A stretch of DNA of 64,000 bases from Proruminimicrobium sp963666965 (lineage in GTDB: Bacteria; Elusimicrobiota; Endomicrobiia; Endomicrobiales; Endomicrobiaceae): contig OY762939.1 of NCBI GenBank assembly GCA_963666965.1, positions 868,001 through 932,000 on the forward strand, in the 5' to 3' direction. The notes below the pieces were generated by a model. The model was not told where the DNA came from. It did not search any database and saw only the letters and a list, made by a program, of their open reading frames with translations. Positions 1 to 12,000 of this stretch are shown in pieces. Each line of letters begins with the position of its first letter. Position 1 is the stretch's first letter. The position numbers were made by a program, and so were the translations under genes.

Positions 1-3000
1 TGTTTTATATTTACCGGCGTGCTTGTCGATCTTGCCAATGCAGTTGTTTCTGATAAATATAACAATAATTTAAAAATCGACAATTCTTTTATAACTTTGC
101 CTTCAGACGGCCTTTTAACAAAAGCCATAGATTTCGGCAGTGATGAAGTCATAATAAATATCCAGGATCTGCATTCTCATGCGCAGACACAAAGAAATAT
201 AGCAAAAATAATAAATTACATAGATTCAAAATATAAAATTGACGGATTATATCTGGAAGGCGCATATTCCCAAGTGAATACGTCCTGGCTTAAAGATATG
301 AGAAAAAATGAACTCGGCAGAAGAATGGTTGAGGAACTTGTCGACGCGGGCCGTTTGGGAGGAGTGGAATATTATTCTGCTTTAAGCGATAAAAATACTT
401 TAATAAACGGAATAGAAGACAAAGAACTGTATGAAAAAAATATTAAATTGCTTAATAGAATAATTGCGCTTCAGCCGGAAATAAACCGGGTGTTTTTAAA
501 AATGGAAAGACAGCTGGAATCCGTTAAAAAAGATTATTTTAATAAAGATACAGAAAAACTGGATAAACTCGTAACAAAGTATAAAAAAAATAATATCAGC
601 GCAAATAAATACTATGAAAAACTGGTAAAAATTGCCAGACAAAACGGCATTGATTTGTCTTTGTATCCTAATGTAAGGGCGTATTCAGAGCTTTTAACAA
701 ATTCTAAAAGTTTAAATATTGAAAAAGTTTCAAAACAATTCGGGACGTTAATAAATGTTTTAAAAGCTGAAATTAAATATTCTGAATTTGCCGAATTAGC
801 CAGAAAAAGCAACAATTTTAAAGACATTGAAAATATCGCAGCCGATATTCAGGAAATTGCCTTAAAGAATCAAATATTCGAAAAACACAAATTAAACAAA
901 TTAAAAGATTTTTTTGCCTATATCGAATTTAGCAAGAATATCAATCTTATAGAATTTGTCATAGAAGAAAAACAATTGTTAAAACAGCTTTATGGCAAAC
1001 TCAGCAAAAATAAATATGAAGCCGAAGTGGCATTCTTATATGAATTTATGCCTATAATAAAAGAATATTTTTTCGCTAATATAATATCCGATGACCATAT
1101 AAGATTTGGCAGTGATTTTAAAAAATTTAAAAAAGTTTGGAATTCATATTTTTCTGAAAATACAGCCAAATACCTTTATAAATACGAACAATTGCTGTCG
1201 GAATACCATGGAAATAACATCAAGAGAGACGGCATATTCGCTCAGAAAATAATTAATGCCGCAGGCACAGGACAGTCTTCGGAGCTGGAAGGTCAGAACG
1301 CAATTGATGTCTTAAAGAATGAAATCGGCGGAAAGAAACTTAAAATTGTTGTTACAGGCGGATTTCACAGCAGCGGTCTTGAGAGAATAGCCAGAGAGAA
1401 GAAAGTATCATATATACAGATAACGCCAAAAATAACAAAAGATGCAGTCGGAGCCGAAGAGATTCATTGGAATGTGATAAGAGGCTACAGAGAAGTTTTA
1501 AATAATACTATAAATGCAAAACCGCTTACAGAAACATGGATAAAGGTGCTGTTTCCTGAGATAATAGAAAGAGCGCTTGCCGCATCTCATAATATGCCCG
1601 ATATGCAGAAAATGCCGGCAGATGAACGGTATCAAAAAATAAAAGAAGTTGTTGATAATGCTCTTAAAGAACATAATGCTGACGAAAAAATAACAGTGAC
1701 ATGGCAAATCAGAGATTTTGATAAAGATAAAACTCTAATAGATGCAATTTATACCGATAACAGCGGCACTAAACAATCCGTACAGAAGCGCGAATATTTT
1801 TTTGATGTTAAAACTTTAACTTTATCAGGCGCTGAATCAGACCGAATAAAAAAAGAGACTTATCCAAAAGAAGACGGGTTAAAAGTTACGTCTGTTCTTA
1901 ACGGACTGTTTAAAAATACAAAAACATTTTTTTACAATTTGTATACGGGCGTCATCGCACCTGTTTGGGAAGAGTTTGTTTTCAGATTCATGCCTTTTGC
2001 GCTGGCTGGCAGTATTGCGGCTTCTATGCCGGTTTCTCTGGCTGTGTTTGCTTCGGCCGCCGCAGTAAGTTTAATCTCTTTTCCTTTTGCGCATTTTATT
2101 GCTGACAGAATATTTTTAAAATCAGCTTATGATACGAGAACTTTTAAAGATTTTATTATTCCCTCGCTGATTTTTACTTCCGTATATTTGATTTCTCTTG
2201 CATTTTTTCCTGCAATTCCTTTGGCGGGTTTAGCGGCTTCAGTTATAGCACACTCGGTTTATAATTTGGCAATAATAGTTTCAAAAAATATATCTGAAAA
2301 TACGGGTAATTTAGTCTTTAAAAAGATTGTTTCAAAATTTGCCACAGCCAGAATTGCTAATATATTTGATATTAATTCTTTGCCTGAAGATTTTGATATT
2401 AATCAAGAATTGGAATCTTTGATACAGCGTCTTACAAAATATACGGATGAATCCGATTATACCGTAAGAAAATATTATTCGAATTTTGAAAACACAGGCC
2501 ATAGTCTGGCATCTGAAATAAGAAATATCCAGCAGGATTTAAAAAATTCCGCATCTCTTTCCGAAAGCGCAAAATATGATGTTTTCGCAAAATCAGTAAA
2601 CAGATTATACGAGATAATGGTTATATGCGCAATGACGGATACATCAGAAGAATATACGTCATCTCTTGTATTTGTGAGAAATTTTCTGGGAAGTTTTTAT
2701 CAAAGCGCGATATACGTTAAAGATAGTGAGGGATTGTCGGTATTTGACAAAATAATTGACTTTGCCATCACTAAAAAGAAAATATTTTTCAGTTACGGCG
2801 GGATTATAGAACATTTAATTGATGATTTATATAAGGATAAACGCGAATTTTCAAAGAAAATATTGAAAGCTTCTTATGATGCCGGTTTTTTCAAGAACGG
2901 GATTGTGTTGCGCAGCGTTATAGGTTTTGATCTGGCAAAGTTTTTTTATACTACGGTTTCCAATGACGGCGGCGGCATTATTGTTATGGGATACGACGAG

Positions 3001-6000
3001 CCTCTGCTGTCGAAAAATGAAATAAAAAGATTTATAAAAAATGATGCCGCTGTAAATAATCCGGAGTATAATGTTTTTCTTAATGATGTAATTTCAAGAA
3101 TACAGTATTTTAAGACGCTGGATGTTTTTGCAAATAATCCTGATATTCATCAGACAACAGAAAATGTTTTAAAATCATTGAAAGATATTGATGGAACTTT
3201 AAAAAAAGATAAATATTCCGTCATATCGGAACAACTCAATATTTTGAGCGAAGAATTTATAAAAGCAGACGTCGATGTAAATGTTTTCAGAATTTTTATG
3301 CCTGTTTTTATGTTTGTAAATGCAAAAAATTCTGACGATTCGATTGCTGTTAGAGTTTTTAATTTTGTTTTACAGTCAAAACTTGCCGACAAATACTCAA
3401 AAGAAAAATTATCAACCCTTGCGACAATAGATAAAACAGATTTTTTATTTGAGGCATCCTCAAATATTTTCTTGACGGATAAAGAGCTGGGAGTATCTTT
3501 GCTTGCAAAAATGAAAGAGGTCATAGAAGCAAATCAAAATTATAAAGAGCGGCTCTTGCTTGGACGTATTTCTGAAAGAGACAGGGCGTATAATTTATTG
3601 CCTTACGGCTGGTCAAAAGCACTTCAATCGTATTCTGATTTGGAATTATTTTATGATGCGATAGGCAGACCTTACGAAGAGTTAAACGAGAAAAGCACAG
3701 TATATGAAAGATTATTTTACAGACCGGATTATTTAATAATGCTGGCAAACATGCTTCCGGATGCCGTAACCGGAAATGTAAAAAGTTTTTCATCTCCGGC
3801 AACTTATTTCAGAACAAAAAAACATGAGGCCGGCAGGATCGTACGCGATGCCGAATCTGAAAATAAATTTGAAATTTTTAACGACATTCTTGAAAATAAT
3901 ATTCTTGCTTTGGCCGAACTTAACAGAGGCAATGAAGATTCTCTGCGGGATTCTTTATTTTTTCTCGGCAGAATGATAGAGGGACTTAAAAAATTTGACA
4001 CACAGTATCGTTCGCACGGGTTAAACGCACAAAAAGCTTTTGAATCCATAGATAAAAATTTAAGAGGCTCTATATCTGCAGAAATGCTGGCAGAGCAGAA
4101 TAAGCTCAACTTATGGTCTGCCGATAAAATAGATGAAATAAACAGCGTTCATACTCTCATAAATGCCGTCCATCAGACTTCAATATCTGTATTTATGAAT
4201 CTTATTAACGAGGAAATAAAAAAAGACAGTGCAAAGGAATTTATAATAAATCCGTCACAAAATAATCTTATAATTTATGATTTTTCAAAAAAGGGAATGA
4301 GACCGGAAGTAAAAGATTTTCTTGCAAAGATTACGGAAGCCAATCATCAAGGAACATTGTATATAAGCGGCGGAAGAATTTTATATAACAAAAAACTCGG
4401 AGCGCACAGCGTTTCAATATTTGTGGATTTTGATAACACCGAAGACAGCATAACATGCACTTTTTACGATTCCGGCAGAAGCGACGGAAACGCGTTAAGA
4501 ACTACTCTTCTTGCAACGCTTTTTGCAATGGCGGGATTTGATATAAGCAGTTTTGACAACAAGGTAGCGGGGTTCGGAGAGGTCTCAACTGGATTATGCG
4601 AATTAAAAGCAGTCTGGAGCTGCGGTACTTCGGATCTCAGAAACGGAGACAAATATGCCGAGTTTTTTTCAAAAGCTTTTTCAGTTGTCAACAATACAAA
4701 AGACCTTGATTACAACCTGCAGGGGCTTGAATATGATAACGATAAAAACTTTTACCATGAATTTGCGGTTCCTCAATTGACGCTTGAAGATTTCAAAAAT
4801 ATAAAAGCTACAAAGAAATTTCCACAACAAGCCTATGATTTGTATTTGATTGAAGATAAAGGCAAAAAACATTCCTCTTTTCTTGAACAGCTCAGAGACA
4901 GAAGTGCAAATTTCATGTCCTCAAAAAAAGATGATTTCGGGCCTGTTTATGATTATTTCGGACTTAACGGCTCTGACAGAAACATTGAAACGGTTGAAAA
5001 GATGTACGTTGAAGGAAGAATAATCAAAAATGATCTTGGAATTCTTGAAATTAATAAAAATTATAGACCCATGTCAAAAATAATTGAAATATTAAACGGC
5101 AACGAATGGGAAAGAGACATATCTTTTAAACAGGCTCAGCTTTTAAATCTGATAGATTATTCAAAAATACATTTCAGGACAGAAGGCTATATAGGCGGCA
5201 TGATAGTCAAATCCGGCACAATAAAATTGGCTGACGGGTGGTTGTCTGTCAAAGCTGTTGTTGATGCCGAAAGAGAAAGAATGCAGATGGCTTTTGTTGA
5301 GTATATCGGCGTTGAAGGCAGCAGGACTGAAATGGACTATGAAGATTTAATATCGGTATTGCAGAAAAACGGGTATGAAGTTGAAAGACAGTCAGAAAGA
5401 AGCAGTTCTGAAAAGAAAAAAACAATAAATATTCTGCGTGAAAAAAATCCGTTTATGAAAGAGACGCCTACGGCAAAAGCGACAGGATTATCTTTGGGTA
5501 CCGGCGGCAGCATAACAGGAAAAGTAGCCTATAACGAAGTAAATTTAAAAAATGACAATATTTGGATAACACAGCAGATAATGAAAGAAAGCGTTGAAAA
5601 AATGGATATTCCTGCCGGATTTTGCATTACAAGCGGAGGAATTTACAGTCATGCAAGCATAGTCGCAAGAGAGAAAAATAAACCGGCAGTGCTGCTTCAG
5701 GGAAGATGGACGGATAATGAGATAGAAATAAAATATTACATATATAGCGGCAGAGAAAGAAATGAAGGCGGTTTTTTCATAAGAGAAACGGTTGAACATA
5801 CTGTAAGAATAAAGGCCGGAGATATCATCTTGATAAATCCTGAAACGGATGAATTGCTTTTATTCGCCGGCGCAGAAAAAAACAAGCTTGAAAAGTTACA
5901 GCAGTTTATAGATGGCAATAACATTGAAGGACTAAAGCAGTATTTGCGCGCAAATGAATCTGATTCCGATATAGGCAGACTTGTCGAATATGTTTATTAT

Positions 6001-9000
6001 CAGTGTGTAGGAAACAGCCGTTTGAAAGATATTCTCGATATGCTTGTTGCCTGGGGATATGAAGATAAAATAGGCGCAAAAATAGACGAACTTAACGGTA
6101 TATACAAAAAAAATAAACTTAAATCTGTCCGAAATATAATTGAAAATATTGAAAAGACTGAAGATATAAAAGAATCATATGTTCTTATTAAAATAGCAGA
6201 AAAACAAATAAACAACATAGTTTTAAGAAAACAGGATTCAGAAATAAAATCTCTAAAAATTAAAATTGCCGAGAAAAAACGCGAGATACTTGCCGAATAT
6301 ATTCACTATATTGAAAGTTTTAAATTGTCTGTCGGAAAATTGATAAAAAAAGACAGTTTCAGCGCTGCCGATATTGATTTAGCTGTAAAACTTATAGAAA
6401 TGGCAAAGTACTGGAAATATTTCTACGGATATAATGGCGTCAGAGAATTGACAGATTCTTTAGATAAGAAAGTAAATGCCAATATAAAAACTGACGGAGA
6501 AACAATAACGCTTGAAGGAGAAATAAAAACTTTTTCCGAAATAGCTTCATCCGATAAATTAAAATTTGGTTCAAAAACAACGGAACTGGCAAAAATAAAT
6601 AATTCAGGGCGCGATTTCGGGATAATGGAAGGGGTTGGCATAGCAAGCGGAGTTCTTGAAATATTTTTCAGAGATATCGGCAAATCTGCACAATACAGTG
6701 CGTCAATGCGCGAGTTGGAAGATATAATAAAATCGAAAGATATGTCCCGTTTTAACAGAGCATCCGAAATAGCCGCTCAGATTATTCAAATGATAAAAGA
6801 TTCGGACAGCAAGTTAATTCGTGATTATATAACCGATATGAAAGAACTTAAAGAAGGTCAGAGATATGCCGTAAGATCATCTGGAATCGGAGAAGACGGA
6901 GCCGCTTATTCTTTTGCCGGCATGGCAAAAACAAAATTGAACCGTGACAGGGCAAGTTTATATTCCGATATAAAAGAAATATGGATGTCTTTTTTTGAAT
7001 CTGACACAATAAAGTATATGATAGAAAGCGGTCAGATTGTGAGGCCGGCAGTATTAGTCCAAAAATTTATTGATAATATTAAAAGCGCCGGCGTTATATT
7101 CAGTTCGGATGCCAACGGAGATTTTAATATAGAAATAGTCCGCGGAATCGGAGAAGGCCTTGCAAGCGGCAAAATAGATCCCGACCGCATAAAAGTTTTT
7201 CCAAGAGACGGCAGAATAGAATACAAAAGAGCTTTGCAAAATAAAAAGAAAATAGTAGCTTTGCCTCAGGGCGGGATTCAAATTGAAAAGCTTGAAAATA
7301 TTGAAAAAATTAACAGAATTACGAATGAAAGTGATATAAGAAAAATACTTAATTTGGCCTATTCTTTAAGACAGGAATCAGGATATCCCGTAGATATTGA
7401 ATTTGCGATAGACAGTGAAAACAATATTTCTATACTTCAAAGACGCCCCGATACGGCATTCAATTCCAAGATAAACGAATATGAACTTCGAAAAGAACTT
7501 TCTGCCGCCGCAAAAGAAATGAATTTGCAGTCTGCTGCCGACAGTCTTTTGACAAAAATAAAAATAAAAAATCAAAAACTGTACAGAATGATTACGATAT
7601 CGGTCGTTCCGGCCGTTGAAGAGCTTATATTCAGATTTATTCCGTTTTTTGCTGTAGGGCTTATTTTGGCGAATCCTCTGTCAATATTGCCGGTTGTTAT
7701 AACATCGGCGGCTTCGATATTTACATTTTCATATGCGCATACCGTTGCCGATAAATTGATTGCAAAAAGTGAAATAAGAGACTGGAAAAACTTTTTAACG
7801 CCGGCAGTGTTATTTACGGGCGTATATGCGGCAGTTTATTTCTGTCTTGGTGCTGTGTGCCCGTTTGTATGGGCTAATTTTGCGGCTTTGTTGTTGTCTG
7901 CAAGTGTCCATTCAATATACAATAAACTTGCATTGGACGGCAAAATCAGAAAACCCGTTGCTGAAATATTAAATGATGAAAATGAAATGGCAAAAACCAT
8001 AGAAAAAATAAAACGTTTAAAAAAAGATATTCTTGAAGATAAATCCGGCAAAATATGCTTTGTATGTTCCGGCAATACAGATCGCAGCGCCGTTGCGGAA
8101 ATGCTCTTTAAATCTTTAATGAGAAAAAGCGGCAAAAAAAATATAAGAGTTGTGTCAGGAGGTGTTTATGCTGTCTCTTCTGAATTAGGAAACGGTTTGA
8201 AAAACGAATATGTGTCTGAACTTGGCAAATACGGGGTAGATAAAGATATTCTAAATGGTTTTACGACTGAAATGATTACTCCCGAACATCTAAATTCCGA
8301 CTATTTTATAGCTGCCGGTGAAAGACAGAAAAATGAATTAATAAGATTTGGCGTAAGCCAAGACAAGATAATAACTTTTGCGGAACTTGCCCCGAGCCTT
8401 GTATCTGACGAATTGCCTGATCCATACGGGAACAGAGAACTTAAAATTAAAGTTACTGCATTGATTAATCAGATTTTTGAAAATAATTTTTCATCAGAAT
8501 CATTGTTGAAAGAGCCTGAACAAATTCAAAATTCTATAGATTTAACACATATAGCCGATTTAATAAAGACTCTTCAATCAATCACATCAGGCAGAAAAGA
8601 TATAATCAAAAATATAATAGATAATCTGTCGTTGATTGAAGCCGGCACTCCTGTTGAGACCAGAAATGAAATAGTTTTCAACCAAATAATACAGCTTAAA
8701 CAGATGTTTGACAACCCGAGAGAATATATTTTTAAAACTCTTATTCCTTTGGCTGTAATTACAAAAAATCCGGAAACGGGCAAATCGGCTATTTTTGCTT
8801 TTATTGAAACTCTTGAAAGAGAAAAAGCAAAAATTGACGAAATGGCAGAAAGAAAAGATAAAGACGGTTATTATGTCTATTCTGAGAGAGAGCTTGACAG
8901 GTATTATTCAAGTTTAAAAAACTATACCATGGATTTATTTGCAATGGCTTATCCGGTAAATAGTGACAGTGCGCTTGAAATAGTAAAAACTGCCAATAAA

Positions 9001-12000
9001 ATGGGCTTTATAGACCATAATGAAATTCCGTGGTCTTTGAGAGACGTGCTTAAAGATTATGAAGATGTAAGAAAATATTTTATTGCTATTTCAGAGCCCG
9101 GAACGGATAAAGATCTTGTCGCCGGGATTGAACAATCGGTCGGGTTGCTCAGCAAAATTAAAATACCGGATGAAAAAATAAATGCGGATAAAGAAAAAAT
9201 ATCGGCAAATCTGGATTCATTTAAAACATCAATAAATACTTCAAATGCCCAGGCGGCTGATTTTGCAGTGCAGCAGCTTTTGCTTTTGGCAGAATCTCTT
9301 ATGAAATCCGGAGATCTGAAATCAGGCTCAGACATTGTAAAGGCATTAATGCCGCTGAGCAGACAAATTGTTGCAAAAACAAAAAACATTAATGAAAAAA
9401 CACTTCAGAAAATGTTTTCTTTGTTTGAAATTTTTTATAAAGCAGGTCAAAAAGAAAACGCCGGAATCCTTGTCGCTTATTTTATTTTTACGCTTCAATC
9501 TTCTGATTCTAAAGATAAAACAAGAACAAATTCAAGAGCATGCGAATACATAACAAAAGCTTCAAACATTATGTTTGACAGCATCAAAAATCTTGATCAA
9601 AATAACAGTGAGTATATAAATACTGAAAATGAAATAATCTCAATATTTCGAGATGTCGCTGAAAATACTTCCGGTAATGTAAGAGTTTTTACAACTATGT
9701 TCGATAATCTCGGAATTAACGTAAAAACAATGACTGTTTTTATAACTGCGCTTAAAAAAGAAAATATTACGGCAGTTCCTTTTATTCCTCAAAACGGTAA
9801 GATAGAGTATTCTCAGGAATTTATAGATTTAATTACAGATTCATCTTCTTTTATAATTATTGAGAGATTATGCCAAAGGCTTTACTTCAATCAAAACGGC
9901 AAACAAGTTGCCCTTGCAATTATAGAAAAACTGTTTAAAATCGCCGATGATCCTAAAGAAACTTTTGAAAGACGCAGAAAAGCCGCCGTTGTTCTTGGAA
10001 GGACTGCGGCTTTAATATACAGTGATATAAATGACGATCAAATATTAAGTCTTGAAAGAATCAATAATCTTTATAAGGTTCTCAATATTGATTCTTCTTT
10101 ACAGGAATCAACGGCGTATTTTGAAAATATTTACGGATACAGCAGATACGGCAATCAGGAAGGATCCGATAAATTTGATTTTACTCCTCTTATAACTAAA
10201 CTGCCTGTTGAAGCGGCTTCAAAGAATAAGCCGGTTCTTAAATCTCCGGTTTATGCCGAACACAAAGGACATATAAACAGATATATTCCGGAAGTTGTTA
10301 TTATGATAGATGATTTTAACAGTCTCCAGGATATATTGAAATATAACATAATCGTGCTTGAAAGAATAAAAACAATGACTGAACGTTCTACAAAAAAAGA
10401 TTTTGACAAAATTGTGGAAATAGTGTCGGGTATGATAAAAATACTTAAGAAAATAAATGCCGAACACGGCGATGCCGCAGAAACCGCTTTAAACAAAATA
10501 TTAGCATCTCTTTCTGAAACGGAGTTAAATTCTGCCGCAATGAAAGAGCAGTTTCAATTGTCTAAGTGGTCTGAAAATAAAATATCTGAAATAAAAGAGA
10601 TACATACTTTGATAAACGCAATACATCAAACAAGCATTCTAGATTTTAAACAAAAGATAAAAGATATCGGCGAGATTGGCAAGAATAACATACGTACTGC
10701 CAAATTTTCGCGCGGCGACACAGAAATTTTGGCTTATAATTTATCCGACAGCGGTAAAATAAACAGGGATATACATAATTTTTTGGCAAAACTAGCCTCA
10801 GACAGAATCTCTATAGACGATTTTGTTTTTAAAGACGATATTCTCGTATGGACTACAAGATTATTTGCCCACAGTGTCGATATATTTATTAATTTCGGAG
10901 AAAAAGACAGAGGAATTTCAATATACTATAACGAAAACGGAAGAAAACCCGGTTATGCCGAAAGAGTAAAATATTTTACAGAAGTTCTGCGGAAACTCGG
11001 ATTAAATGTCGAATCCGATACTGTTGTCGATTATTCCGATAAAACACCCGGAACATGCGGGTTGAAAGCTGTTATTAACAAAGATTTCGGGTTAAACGAA
11101 GAGACGGATATCGCAGGAATAGCCGCAAAAGTTGTTTTGCTTTATAAATATTCCACAAATCTTGATATGGAGTTGGAAGAGTATGTCGACAGATATTCCT
11201 ATGATTCATATGTTGAAACGGTATTGAACAAACTTGTTGATAAATTTATAGCCGGTGAAATATGGTACGGGTATAATTTTGTCTCAAACGGGCAGACTGC
11301 TTTCAGAGAGAATATGATTACGTCAAGATCTTCAAAACCGAATTACGGCACAGTAAAACAGATGCTTGATGAAATTCTTGAAAATCTGGGTCTTGAAAAA
11401 ATGCCCGAAAGGCTTCCCGGAAGGAATCCTTATGAAATAGAACAAAGCGTGATAGACAAATATTTTAATAACCCTATAGAACAGGCTTATGGCGAAGGAA
11501 GGATTGTTTTGGATGAAAAAGGGAAACTTGTAAGAAACAGAAATTATGATATGATGAATCAGCTTATAGAAGCTATATCAAAAGACGAATACGATACTCT
11601 CAGACAAAGCAGAATAATAAATCTGCTAAGCAGATCTTATTTTAATTTTAAAACCGTCGGATTCATAGGAAACCTCATGTTTGTTACAGGCACTATGAAA
11701 CTTTCTAACGGTGAAAGTCTCTCTGTAAGAGGAGTTATGAATCCTTATACCAGAAGATTAAAATATGCTTTTACGGAAATTATATCCGGTACCGGCAGAA
11801 AACAGCTTACTAATTCAGAACTTGCAGAACTTTTAATATCGGAAGGATATAAAATATCCACAAAACAGCAGCTTATAGGCCAGAAAGAAAGAGCCAGAAT
11901 AAAGAGTTTTTTAAGCGCGCAAATACAAAACACTGACAGTCCGGAAATTTTATGTGTCGGTACTTCAGACGGGAAAGGCACTTATGTTGCAGGCAATATT

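Noticed and set aside
19..21. GTG at 19 as the real start of the giant gene
   Set aside because: The frame is open to base 1 and the preceding residues continue the hydrophobic leader, so the start is outside the window.
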